Below, piece by piece: positions 6,254 to 14,191 of a DNA stretch of 37,929 nucleotides. Below the pieces are notes generated by a model. It did no database searches. It saw only the letters and a list, made by a program, of their open reading frames with translations, and was not told the origin of the DNA. Within the stretch, counting starts at the first letter, position 1. The number at the start of each line of letters is the position of its first letter. A program made the position numbers and the translations under genes. The stretch is from a virus, in the IMG/VR virus record IMGVR_UViG_3300034073_002127, positions 1 through 37,929 of that record; one strand, written 5' to 3'.

Positions 6254-8612
6254 TGAACAAAGAAACATTTGTCTAAAATTATTAAGCCTATTTGAAATAG
6301 ACGGCAAAAAGGCTAGTGAAGTGGCTACTGATGGCCAGATAGAGATTTTCTTTGAGATAGTATTCCGGGTGCATCCGAGAGTAGAAATTCTAACTGCCAC
6401 TCAGTATGGTAAGAGTTTGTTTGTAGCTTTGGCTAGTATTATTGTGACCTGTATTCAAAAGGAAATGATCTCTGTGGTGGCCCCAACGAATGAAAAGGCG
6501 AAGATTATAATGCGTTACTTCATTGACCACTTAGGGGATAATATCCTATTTTACTCGCAATTAGAAAAAGACTCTAAACTTGACCGCTTGCGGATGGAGG
6601 AAAGCAAAGAGCGAATTAAACTAAAAAATGGCGGTGGTATCTTTGTGGTATCTGTTCAAGCTGGTAATTCTAAAAAGGGTATTGAATCAGCGATGGGTGC
6701 TGGTTCAAAAATAGTCGTGGAAGACGAAGCCGGATTGATTCCTGATAACATTGAGGCTACTGTTTTCCGTATGATTGCCGGTAAAGGAGCCGATGCTTTC
6801 TATTGCAAAATTGGTAATCCCTTTTATCGTAATCATTTTTTACGAAGCTGGCACGATGAAAAATATCATAAAGTTTTTATAGATTATGAACGAGGTTTGA
6901 AAGAAGGCCGTTATACGCAAGAATTTATTGATGAAGCTCGAACTAAACCATTCTTTGATGTGTTGTTTGAGTGTAAGTTTCCAAGTGCTGATGCGATTGA
7001 TACGTCAGGTTATTCTCCATTGATTGTGGAAGAAGTTTTGTTATCTAAAATTCGCAAAGAAGTAGAACTCTTTGGCCGAACATCCTTGTCTTGCGATGTA
7101 GCTGGTGAAGGTAGCAACCAAAGTGTAATTGTTTACCGTGGCCAGAATGGAGCGAAGATTATCTACAAAGAAAACAACCCGGACACAATGAACTTTGCCG
7201 GGGTGATTTTAAAGTTTGCACAAGAATTAAATCCAGATGTAATTTATATTGACAAGGTGGGAATCGGAAAACCAGTGTATGACCGCTTGAAAGAATATCA
7301 AGAGATAGAAACTATTGTCGTGGGTGTAATGGCTGGCGAAAGTGCTGATGATACTGAAAACTTCATAAATAAAAGGGCAGAAATGTTTTGGCGATTAAGG
7401 GAATGGCTGGCTACGGCTGAACTTGAAGGTAACGGTTGGATGGATTTACTCGATGTCCGCTATAAAATTCAGAGTGATAGGAAGGTTAAGATTAAAAGTA
7501 AAGATGAAATGTTGAAGGAGGGAGTGCAAAGCCCGGACTGTTTTGTGGCTGGAACAAATATATTAACTAGAAATGGTGAAGTAAACATAGAAAGTTTATC
7601 TGCTGGTGATAGTGTCATAACCCCTTATGGAGAACGGGAGATACTTAAAAAATGGGAAGTAGAAACTGATAAGCTAATCAAGGTATCTTTCTCTAACGGC
7701 ACAACCTTGACAGGTAAACCAAAACATAAAATACTAACAAAACGAGGCTTTATTCCGCTTGACGCATTACTATTGACTGATATAATAGAAACAAGGAACA
7801 TTTTTTCAAATATATTATGGAAACTAAAAAAGTTATTATTTATAAAGGACGTAAATATTGGCCTACGAAAGCAGGCAGATATTTTTATGCCGACATTTAT
7901 GACGGAAGAGGACAGCGGAAAAAAGAACCACTACATCACAGAGTTTGGCAAGATAATAACAAAGGCAAACAAATTCCTGATGGATATTCTATCCACCACA
8001 TTGATGGAAATACCTTTAACAATAACCCAAAGAATTTACAACTGGTTGAATCAACAAAGCACTCACGCCACCATATGCTGGAACGATTTGATGATAAGGA
8101 CTATAAGAAATCAAATGATAAGCAACTCGAGGCTATCCGTCCGCTTGCCTCTTTATGGCACAAATCCGATGAAGGTAGAAAATGGCACAGAGAACACGCA
8201 AGAAAACAATGGGATAATCCTAAGGTCATCACAGGAAAGTGTATTGAGTGTGGACGAGAATTTGAAGCATACTACAAGACAAAAAAATATTGCAGTAGAA
8301 AATGTGAACAAAAAACAATATGGAAAAATAAAGTGTATAACACTGATAAAAGAATTTGTTTGGTCTGTAAAAAAGAGTTTATGGCAAATCGGCATAGGCC
8401 TACAAGCTGTTGCAGTAGAAAGTGTGGAAGCCATTGGAGGTGGAAAAACAAAAGTATTTAATCTAACTCTTGATAGGGATAATGTTTATTATGCTAATGG
8501 TATTTTAGCGGAAAATTGTGCGGATGCTTTATCCCTAAGTTTTTATAAGCAGACTATCGGCACACCACAGATCAGTCAGTATCGTCCCAAGTGGGCATCA
8601 AAAAGAAAATAG
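6246..8612 (+). CDS. terL: Terminase large subunit interrupted by an intein
   Basis: The 788-codon frame is an extein of 462 residues, normal for TerL, plus a 326-residue intein (432-757). ATPase: Walker A-like TATQYGKS (50-57) and Walker B VVEDEAG (157-163). RNase-H-like nuclease: Asp284 in CDVAGEG, Asp336 in YIDKVG, and the third acidic motif SPD-CADAL. The intein sits exactly between SPD and CADAL and uses Cys758 as the +1 residue. Packaging therefore probably requires splicing to restore the nuclease site. The middle of the intein frame (about residues 520-720) looks like the unintended translation of the HNH gene nested in another frame (7817-8461), yet it contains no stop. Confidence 0.93.
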   Translation: MTDEQRNICLKLLSLFEIDGKKASEVATDGQIEIFFEIVFRVHPRVEILTATQYGKSLFVALASIIVTCIQKEMISVVAPTNEKAKIIMRYFIDHLGDNILFYSQLEKDSKLDRLRMEESKERIKLKNGGGIFVVSVQAGNSKKGIESAMGAGSKIVVEDEAGLIPDNIEATVFRMIAGKGADAFYCKIGNPFYRNHFLRSWHDEKYHKVFIDYERGLKEGRYTQEFIDEARTKPFFDVLFECKFPSADAIDTSGYSPLIVEEVLLSKIRKEVELFGRTSLSCDVAGEGSNQSVIVYRGQNGAKIIYKENNPDTMNFAGVILKFAQELNPDVIYIDKVGIGKPVYDRLKEYQEIETIVVGVMAGESADDTENFINKRAEMFWRLREWLATAELEGNGWMDLLDVRYKIQSDRKVKIKSKDEMLKEGVQSPDCFVAGTNILTRNGEVNIESLSAGDSVITPYGEREILKKWEVETDKLIKVSFSNGTTLTGKPKHKILTKRGFIPLDALLLTDIIETRNIFSNILWKLKKLLFIKDVNIGLRKQADIFMPTFMTEEDSGKKNHYITEFGKIITKANKFLMDILSTTLMEIPLTITQRIYNWLNQQSTHATICWNDLMIRTIRNQMISNSRLSVRLPLYGTNPMKVENGTENTQENNGIILRSSQESVLSVDENLKHTTRQKNIAVENVNKKQYGKIKCITLIKEFVWSVKKSLWQIGIGLQAVAVESVEAIGGGKTKVFNLTLDRDNVYYANGILAENCADALSLSFYKQTIGTPQISQYRPKWASKRK
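7759..7786 (+). promoter_or_regulatory. Promoter inside the intein, driving the nested HNH gene
   Basis: TTGACG (7759-7764), 16 bases, TATAAT (7781-7786). The predicted start (about 7793) lies some 24 bases before the HNH ATG at 7817. The same bases encode the end of intein block B. AT-rich DNA gives chance matches, but a near-consensus pair at this place is suggestive. Confidence 0.5.
7817..8461 (+). CDS. HNH endonuclease with two zinc fingers, nested out of frame in the terL intein
   Basis: A 214-residue complete protein in the frame one base back from terL. HNH domain: IHHIDGN (59-65), then NN-x2-NL (about 69-74) and HSRHH (82-86). The C-terminal part has two Cys4 fingers: C142/C145/C159/C163 and C181/C184/C199/C203. 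Both fingers are intact, so this is a functional-looking gene and not frame noise. The second finger overlaps the bases that encode intein block F, so about 60 bases (8402-8461) are dual coding. No Shine-Dalgarno is seen near the ATG, but a promoter-like pair lies at 7759-7786. Inferred role: homing nuclease cutting intein-less terL alleles. Confidence 0.9.
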   Translation: METKKVIIYKGRKYWPTKAGRYFYADIYDGRGQRKKEPLHHRVWQDNNKGKQIPDGYSIHHIDGNTFNNNPKNLQLVESTKHSRHHMLERFDDKDYKKSNDKQLEAIRPLASLWHKSDEGRKWHREHARKQWDNPKVITGKCIECGREFEAYYKTKKYCSRKCEQKTIWKNKVYNTDKRICLVCKKEFMANRHRPTSCCSRKCGSHWRWKNKSI

Positions 8613-8621
8613 TTTTCCACA
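8613..8621 (+). promoter_or_regulatory. DnaA-box-like site TTTTCCACA
   Basis: TTTTCCACA followed by G, immediately after the terL stop and upstream of the portal gene promoter region (weak TTGTTT/TATATT near 8639-8663). It is one of four such intergenic boxes (26211, 33670, 37056). Confidence 0.4.
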
Positions 8622-8707
8622 GTTTAAATTTGATTAGCTTGTTTTTTAAAAATATGTTATATTATTAGTAACAATGTGAGGAAGGCACATTAAAAACATA
8701 AAACAAA

Positions 8708-10636
8708 ATGTTAGCCTCACCTTACACAGATAATAAAGGAAAAATTATTTCACCTCTCTCCGCTTATCAGCCCTCTGATGCGGTCAAGCAAATTACCAGT
8801 GAAGTCCGTAGTGCGGTAGAAACTGGTGATGAGATATTACAAAGACAATTCCCCGAGTTTAATGATATGTCTTTGGTGCAAAGGATGAACGAAGACCAGA
8901 AAGCCTGGTTATCCTGGACTCCTTCCCCTTCTGACGACCCTGATTTTGAATGGCAATGGACTGGAGTTAGGCCAATTACCCGAAATAAGATCATTTCTAC
9001 CGCCGCTCATCTTACTTCTAGGGTGATTTATCCTAATATCATAGCCCAGAATGATGATGACGAGGAAGATAAAGACTCTGGCTATGTGATGAAAGAGCTT
9101 TTGGAATACAATATGGACCGTTCAAAGTATGATTTGACGTTCCTTTACTCTGTTATTTCAGGCCTTGTGAACCCCGTTTCCTATCTCAAAGTAGATTACT
9201 GCGAGGCCTATCAGGATATTTTAGAAGGCACCAGTTCAGAGTATACCCGAAAGAAAGTGCTTGATGATGTGCTATCAGGCTTTCAAAATAACTTATTGCC
9301 TACCGATGAAGTCTTACTCACCAACCCTTATGTTTTTGATTGGCAGAAGCAACCAGAAATAATGCACCGCCGAAGAATCTCTTATGACGAAGCAGAAGGC
9401 TTACACGGCACCAGTGAAAATTGGCAACACGTTCACGTAGGTAAAATTGCTGTCCCCGGCTCTGATGGAATGTTTTATGATGTGGATGACACGATCGGTG
9501 ATGGTTTGCTAGAAGAAATTACTTATTACAACCGCCGTGGTGACAAGGAGTGTGTCCACGTCAATGGTATTTATGTGTCTAATCCCAATACCGAATACAA
9601 TCCGATTAAGCATAGAGATAATAAAAATAAGCCAAAGTATAACATTGTAAAATTCGGTGCGGAGCCAATAGACAATATGCGCTTCTGGGCCTTCAAATCC
9701 TTGGCCGCTAAACTCTCAAACGATCAAGAACTCGCTGATAGAATGTGGCAGACCGCTATCGATGCCTCACAAATTGAAGCCTACAAGCCGATTGTGACTG
9801 TTGGTGCTGGTGCTATGGACCGTTCAGTAGTTGTCCCTTCATCCGTTACAGACTTACCAAAAGATGCTTCTATTCACCCATTATCTGGCTTGTCTAATCC
9901 AAACGCCGCTTTCAATGCTCTTTCACAAGTAGAAAAATCAATGTCTGAAACTTCTGTTGATCCGCTATTATCTGGTATTCAAGAAGGCCCACAAAAGACC
10001 AAAGGCGAAGTGGATTATTTACAGCAAAATGCCAATACTAATCTAGGCGTGATGTATATAATGCTTGCTAATATGGTGTCCGAAACTGGTGAGCTGATGC
10101 TTGATAATATATTACGCTATCAAACAGTCGGTGAAGTAGATCAAATTTTAGGTGGTGTGCCGAGAATGAAATATCGCTCATTTATGTTACAGAACAAAGT
10201 TAAGAACGGTCGAATGGTATCTGAACAAATCAAATTTACTGATGCTTATGCGGGCATAGAAATGACCGAAGATGAGAAAATGACTGAACAATTAAGATTA
10301 GCTACCAAGGCCGGAGAAGATAAAGAGATTCATTTGGTGAACCCTGCTATCTTTGCTAATCGTAAATTTTTAGTCAAAGTGACTGCTGAAATGGCTACCC
10401 CACGAACCGAAGCGTTTGAAGCTAGATATAAACTAGGAGTTTATGACCGAGCAATAGCAAACCCTTATGTAGACCAAATTGGAATTACTAGGGATTTCTT
10501 ACTAGAACCACTAGTCAAGGGTGAAGCTACCAAATATATGAGACAGGATGCCGAGAAATCATTAGCCGGACTTATTCCGGGGCAGGAAGGTGTCAAACCC
10601 ACGCCCACAAATAAGACGAAGGTCGAGCAAATTTAA
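8708..10636 (+). CDS. Portal protein
   Basis: A 642-residue protein right after the terminase, the expected place for the head-tail connector through which DNA is packaged. It has the acidic, helix-rich character of large portals. Trp-rich N-terminal segments (about 65-90) precede a long central alpha/beta region, then a stretch of long helices (about 440-500: EVDYLQQ..., the probable stem/crown) and a basic, proline-rich tail. The size suits podovirus-type portals (about 500-720). A GAGGAAGG sequence lies about 24 bases before the ATG, too far for a normal ribosome site. Call rests on position, size and general pattern. Confidence 0.8.
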   Translation: MLASPYTDNKGKIISPLSAYQPSDAVKQITSEVRSAVETGDEILQRQFPEFNDMSLVQRMNEDQKAWLSWTPSPSDDPDFEWQWTGVRPITRNKIISTAAHLTSRVIYPNIIAQNDDDEEDKDSGYVMKELLEYNMDRSKYDLTFLYSVISGLVNPVSYLKVDYCEAYQDILEGTSSEYTRKKVLDDVLSGFQNNLLPTDEVLLTNPYVFDWQKQPEIMHRRRISYDEAEGLHGTSENWQHVHVGKIAVPGSDGMFYDVDDTIGDGLLEEITYYNRRGDKECVHVNGIYVSNPNTEYNPIKHRDNKNKPKYNIVKFGAEPIDNMRFWAFKSLAAKLSNDQELADRMWQTAIDASQIEAYKPIVTVGAGAMDRSVVVPSSVTDLPKDASIHPLSGLSNPNAAFNALSQVEKSMSETSVDPLLSGIQEGPQKTKGEVDYLQQNANTNLGVMYIMLANMVSETGELMLDNILRYQTVGEVDQILGGVPRMKYRSFMLQNKVKNGRMVSEQIKFTDAYAGIEMTEDEKMTEQLRLATKAGEDKEIHLVNPAIFANRKFLVKVTAEMATPRTEAFEARYKLGVYDRAIANPYVDQIGITRDFLLEPLVKGEATKYMRQDAEKSLAGLIPGQEGVKPTPTNKTKVEQI

Positions 10637-10656
10637 TAATATAATTTAAAAATACA

Positions 10657-10992
10657 ATGGCAAAAAAAGAAAAAATTGAGGGAGTAGATGATGTTGTAGT
10701 AAAGGACGAGATTGTTTTTGTAAATCCTACCAAGTTGGCTAGGGCTAAAGAAATTGTGGCTTTACTTGCTAGAGCGCCAAAGACTGAAGATGAACAAGAA
10801 TTGAAAGCTAAGTTTGCAAATATGATTAAGGATGATGAAGTTGCCACTGCTGATAACGTAGAATACGTTTACGTTAAGCTAGGTGGATTAGTTAGGACTG
10901 TAGCCGAGCAAGCAAAGGCCGAGGCTGTAGCAACCAAATTGAAGTCAAACAAGAAAGTGACTTCAGACGATGAAGTATCAAACGAAGACTAA
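10657..10992 (+). CDS. Hypothetical head-region protein (111 aa)
   Basis: A 111-residue highly charged protein (many Lys, Glu, Asp) with Ala-rich helices between residues about 25-55 and 75-95. It lies between portal and scaffold genes, so a head-assembly or connector role is likely from position. No family recognised. Confidence 0.6.
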   Translation: MAKKEKIEGVDDVVVKDEIVFVNPTKLARAKEIVALLARAPKTEDEQELKAKFANMIKDDEVATADNVEYVYVKLGGLVRTVAEQAKAEAVATKLKSNKKVTSDDEVSNED

Positions 10993-11017
10993 TTGTTTTT
11001 AGGAAGGAAAAAACAAA

Positions 11018-11359
11018 ATGATAAAGAACCTTAAAAACAGAATAAAAAACGTGTTAGTAAATTATTTAGTGCGAAATCTTTTACAAGCTATTACTGAGGA
11101 AGACATTCTTATAATGGCTGGCAAGGAAATCAAACTAAATGGCCGTAAACTTAGTTTGGAAGAAGTCGCTCAGCTCAAAGAGGAATGTCAAGAATTTGGC
11201 AAATCCTTTTTATGGAAGATGATGAGCCGAGAGATACGCTTTCAAGCCGGACTGCGAATGTTTGAACACTGCAAAACCCCAGATGATATAATTTTTGGTA
11301 AGGCAATGTTATATGATTTGGATTTATTGCGGAAGTTTATGGAAAATCTTAGTAAATAG
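11018..11359 (+). CDS. Hypothetical head-region protein (113 aa)
   Basis: A 113-residue helical protein with a basic N-terminus. Unlike most genes here it is preceded by a GGAAGG purine block about 12 bases before the ATG, a plausible ribosome site. Followed by a 133-base structured intergenic segment before the scaffold-like gene. Function unknown; position suggests morphogenesis. Confidence 0.6.
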   Translation: MIKNLKNRIKNVLVNYLVRNLLQAITEEDILIMAGKEIKLNGRKLSLEEVAQLKEECQEFGKSFLWKMMSREIRFQAGLRMFEHCKTPDDIIFGKAMLYDLDLLRKFMENLSK

Positions 11360-11362
11360 ATC

Positions 11363-11490
11363 ACGCTCGGTGATTCACACAGGCATTCGTCCTTCCACGA
11401 GTGCCGTTGCGAATCACTGAAAAGTGGTCAGCAATGCAGGCTCACTGCAATTTAATGCCGAAAGGCCGTAATATCTACGTCAAGATAATA
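11363..11490 (+). ncRNA. Structured 5' leader before the scaffold-like gene
   Basis: Stem 11368-11376/11411-11419 (9 bp, one G-U) encloses a second 9-bp hairpin, 11382-11390/11397-11405, with loop CCTTCC and one U-G. Then come a 5-bp hairpin 11435-11439/11445-11449 and a GCC-GAAA-GGC tetraloop hairpin (11457-11466), ending about 26 bases before the ATG at 11493. The G-U pairs fit plus-strand RNA. It could be a cis-regulator of the scaffold gene or a processed small RNA; no known riboswitch class is recognised. Confidence 0.5.
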
Positions 11491-11492
11491 AT

Positions 11493-12218
11493 ATGGAAGA
11501 CAAAAATAAGGAGAAAATCGAAGGTGAAGGCGATACCACTCTAACTCCAGAGGAAATAGAGGCCAAGGAACTCAAGGATAAGGAAGGTGCCGAGGGTGAC
11601 GAAAAGGACATTGACTATAAAAAAGAACTGGAGGATTTGGAAGGCAAGAAACCTCGTTCCGAACTTGATAAGGCAAAATTCAGTGCTAAAAGCACATTAA
11701 AGAGGATTGCCGAATTAGGTGGAGATGTAAATGAGGTGCTAGGGGACTTCGTTCCGAAGAAGAAAGTCGAGGATGATGACCAAGAGGATGATAAATTTGC
11801 CACAAAAGACGAATTTAACTCTCTAGTTAGAAACCAAGTAATTGCTCACGCAAAGACCTTGGTAGGGTCAGAAGATGAATTAAAACTCGTTCTCTGGCAC
11901 TTAGACAATTCCATAGTTAAGACCGGTAATATGGTTGAAGACTTGGAAAATGCTCACATCCTAGCCAACCGAGGTAAAATCAAACGCACAATGCAAGAAA
12001 TTGCCCGAGCGAATGAAGCCAAGGATGGCGCGCACGGTCCCTCTGGGGCTGGACAGCGATCTTTAGATAAGAAAATGCCTGATATGCCACAAGCTACTCA
12101 GAATATTCTTAGACAAAGAGGCTTTACGCCGAATCCAAAGACCGGTGAATGGGAAGCAAAGTTCACCAAAGTCGTCTTTAATGAGAAGACTCAATCTTGG
12201 GACACGGTTAGAAAATAA
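11493..12218 (+). CDS. Capsid scaffolding-like protein
   Basis: A 241-residue very charged protein. The N-terminal half is dominated by Glu, Lys and Asp with coiled-coil-like heptads, and the C-terminal part is basic (ending ...DTVRK). It lies between the portal and decoration/capsid genes, the usual site of the internal scaffold that shapes the procapsid and is then expelled. No protease domain is visible. Composition and position support the call; sequence identity was not tested. Confidence 0.7.
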   Translation: MEDKNKEKIEGEGDTTLTPEEIEAKELKDKEGAEGDEKDIDYKKELEDLEGKKPRSELDKAKFSAKSTLKRIAELGGDVNEVLGDFVPKKKVEDDDQEDDKFATKDEFNSLVRNQVIAHAKTLVGSEDELKLVLWHLDNSIVKTGNMVEDLENAHILANRGKIKRTMQEIARANEAKDGAHGPSGAGQRSLDKKMPDMPQATQNILRQRGFTPNPKTGEWEAKFTKVVFNEKTQSWDTVRK

Positions 12219-12256
12219 TCAATGTTCTGGTTTTATTAAAATAATCAACCAGAAAT

Positions 12257-12754
12257 ATGATCAATGATATTAAACTCATCAAAAGTCATTACGGTGTAGA
12301 AGTTTTCAATGCTGAAGACCGAACCACTTCTTCTCTGACTGTCACTATGAAGCCAGGAGAAGTTGTAAAGAGGGGCGGAACAGGCGGAAACTTTGTTATT
12401 CCTGTATTAGACGGCGATGGTGAACAAGGCACTGATATTCTTGTCGGTCTTGTCACAAAGGAATCCACTGAAACTTCTTCAGCTGATGGAGAAGTAGAGG
12501 TAAACATTATTGGCCCAGGCACTATGCTTGAAGGAAAGGCTACCACAGCCGCCAATATTGATACGGCAGCCAAATTATTAGCTATCCAAGGTGACTATGT
12601 TGCCTTTGATGTTAACAGCTTGACTCAGACTATCGATGAAGACGAAGGTGATGATCCAAACGTTCACGCCTTGTTTATTGTAAACGGAGATATTGTAAAA
12701 GGGACTCTTAGAGTCTTGGTCGCCTCCGCTATGCTATTCGGTTCTACCGTTTAG
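12257..12754 (+). CDS. Capsid decoration/stabilisation-like protein
   Basis: A 165-residue beta-rich protein (VTMKPGEVVKRGG, many Gly and Thr) immediately upstream of the major capsid gene. The pattern of a short beta domain with a loop around DILVGLVTKE resembles lambda gpD-like or Shp-like head decoration proteins that clamp the expanded shell. An Asp/Glu-rich loop (TIDEDEGDD) near residue 125 could bind cations. Inferred from position and fold-like pattern. Confidence 0.65.
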   Translation: MINDIKLIKSHYGVEVFNAEDRTTSSLTVTMKPGEVVKRGGTGGNFVIPVLDGDGEQGTDILVGLVTKESTETSSADGEVEVNIIGPGTMLEGKATTAANIDTAAKLLAIQGDYVAFDVNSLTQTIDEDEGDDPNVHALFIVNGDIVKGTLRVLVASAMLFGSTV

Positions 12755-12783
12755 TCTTTATTAGCTTAATCTAAAATAATTTT

Positions 12784-13722
12784 ATGATTATTGCACCAGA
12801 TACCATTAAGTCCGGCCTTGACGAAATCGTGTTCCAGGAATACGAGATGGAAAAGCAGCCGGGTGAGGTTCGTGCTGACGATACTCTCTTCTTCCGCCAG
12901 AAAACTGCGGATTGGGGTGTAGTTCAGTTTGCCGAGTCTATGGGTCCAGGCTCTTTCACCGAAGTCGCTGATGACGAGGAAGTGCCAGATGCTACTGTTC
13001 GTGTTGGAAACAAGACTAACGTAGAGATCAAGACCTATGAAAGAGATTTACCAATTCCTCAAGCTTATCAAGAGGATTCCGAGAAATACGGAACTGTTGA
13101 AGAGTGGGCAAGAGATATGGGAGTTCGAGCTAGAACTACCCGAGATAAATTCGCTTTCAAGCGAAGTTATGCTGATGCCTTTACTGGCGTCACTACCCCA
13201 GATGCAGTAGCTTTGATTTCTAATGCTCACGTTTCACTTTCAGGTGATACTATTGATAACTTAGAGACCGGAGTTGCTAATGCTGATAACGTAGCTATCT
13301 TGATCCGAAGATTGCGCTTAATGAAAGCTCAAGACGGTGATCTAGCTTCCTATCACGCTGATGGTTTGCTATGTCCAGTTAAGTTACATCCAACCTTAGT
13401 GGAAGTAACCAAGTCAGAATTGAAGTCAGGAACTGCTAATAACAACCTGAACTACTTCTCTGATATTTATCCAGGCCTTGTTGTAGGTTCTTCTGAATAT
13501 CTAGATTCAGATTACAATACTTATAACACCAATGCTGACACTTCTTACTTTGCTGTTTCAAAGATGCACAAAATCTCAAGACACCAGAGAATTCCATTCG
13601 CTACCGAGTATATCGGTCCTGAATATTCTAAGAAGAGAATTGCTTACTTGCGCGGTAGATTCCGAGAGCGAGTAGCTGCTCAGTCTTGGGGCGGCGTGGC
13701 TGGAAGTAATGGAACAGTTTAG
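12784..13722 (+). CDS. Major capsid protein
   Basis: A 312-residue protein with the composition and layout of an HK97-fold capsid subunit. An acidic extended arm region (about 1-75) is followed by the mixed core and a basic C-terminus (GRFRERVAAQ). The segment LISNAHVSLSGDTIDNLETG (about 145-164) resembles Mu gpT-type major head subunits. It is preceded by scaffold-like and decoration-like genes and followed by a strong hairpin. No adjacent protease gene is seen, so processing is uncertain. Confidence 0.85.
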   Translation: MIIAPDTIKSGLDEIVFQEYEMEKQPGEVRADDTLFFRQKTADWGVVQFAESMGPGSFTEVADDEEVPDATVRVGNKTNVEIKTYERDLPIPQAYQEDSEKYGTVEEWARDMGVRARTTRDKFAFKRSYADAFTGVTTPDAVALISNAHVSLSGDTIDNLETGVANADNVAILIRRLRLMKAQDGDLASYHADGLLCPVKLHPTLVEVTKSELKSGTANNNLNYFSDIYPGLVVGSSEYLDSDYNTYNTNADTSYFAVSKMHKISRHQRIPFATEYIGPEYSKKRIAYLRGRFRERVAAQSWGGVAGSNGTV

Positions 13723-13725
13723 TTA

Positions 13726-13771
13726 TCGCTTGTCAAGTAGTCCAGTCAATGTGGCTGGACACGCTTGGCGA
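13726..13771 (+). terminator. Strong hairpin after the capsid gene
   Basis: TCGC/GCGA, CAAG/CTTG and GTCCAG/CTGGAC stack into one long stem (13726-13745 with 13755-13771). The T-rich stretch that follows is weak, so it may stabilise the capsid mRNA or pause transcription rather than end it. Confidence 0.5.
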
Positions 13772-13804
13772 AGAGTTTATTAAAATTCTTTAAAATACCA
13801 AAAT

Positions 13805-14110
13805 ATGTTCAAAAAAGAAAACATACTAATCGCTTTGGTTTCAATCTCATTGATCCTTGGCGTAGTTGGACTATTTGGTGATAACAAACAGTCTGACTTA
13901 GGAGGAGCAACGAACTTAGACTCTCTAGAATTGTCTGGCACTTTGTCAGCAACTGGAGCTGTTTCTGGGGCTGCCGCTACCTTTACTGGTATCTCAACCC
14001 TTGCTACAACTTCAGTAACAAGCCTATGTGTTTATAATGGAACAGAGTTCACTAAAATAACTTTTAGTGGTGCTACCCCAGCGTATGCTACATCGACAAC
14101 CTGTCTATAG
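13805..14110 (+). CDS. Membrane-anchored Ser/Thr-rich protein (101 aa)
   Basis: Residues about 8-25 form a hydrophobic helix after a KKE start. The rest is Ser/Thr/Ala/Gly-rich with repeated beta-like units (LSGTLSATGAVSGAAATFTG) and ends in ...TTCL. Such a signal-anchored, repeat-like protein is unusual between a capsid gene and tail genes. It may be a virion surface or membrane-interaction protein. The style resembles secreted proteins of Patescibacteria, which I take only as a host hint. No lipobox is apparent at the N-terminus. Confidence 0.6.
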   Translation: MFKKENILIALVSISLILGVVGLFGDNKQSDLGGATNLDSLELSGTLSATGAVSGAAATFTGISTLATTSVTSLCVYNGTEFTKITFSGATPAYATSTTCL

Positions 14111-14115
14111 TTATT

Positions 14116-14160
14116 GACCTCCCTTGCCTCTTCTATCGACCGAGGGGGCAAGATGAGGTC
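14116..14160 (+). terminator. Strong hairpin between two membrane-anchored protein genes
   Basis: GACCTC (14116-14121)/GAGGTC (14155-14160) outer stem and CTTGCC (14123-14128)/GGCAAG (14147-14152) inner stem, with a further CTC/GAG pairing. A short TTTT follows about seven bases later. Possible terminator or mRNA-stabilising hairpin, similar to that after the capsid gene. Confidence 0.5.
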
Positions 14161-14191
14161 CGTAACCTTTTAAAAATTAAATCTAAAAAAA

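Larger units (their letters stand above)
7539..8516 (+). mobile_element. Intein in the terminase nuclease motif
   Basis: Starts at Cys1 (CFVAGTNILT, block A) and ends at ...YYANGILAEN before extein Cys. Block B is the segment around TGKPKHKIL followed by GFIPLD; block F is VFNLTLDRDNVYY; block G is LAEN|C. Several classic helper residues are changed: block B has Lys where TxxH has Thr (His63 kept), block F has Asn in place of the usual His, and the penultimate residue is Glu rather than His. The splicing halves together are about 125-130 residues, a mini-intein. The remaining roughly 200 codons are occupied by an HNH gene in a different frame instead of an in-frame endonuclease domain. Confidence 0.88.

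Noticed and set aside
7800-7816. Possible -1 frameshift at a T6 run linking the intein N-part to the HNH frame
   Set aside because: The slip would enter the HNH frame, but the run does not match a tandem-slippage heptamer in the terL frame, and the HNH gene has its own ATG and promoter-like pair.
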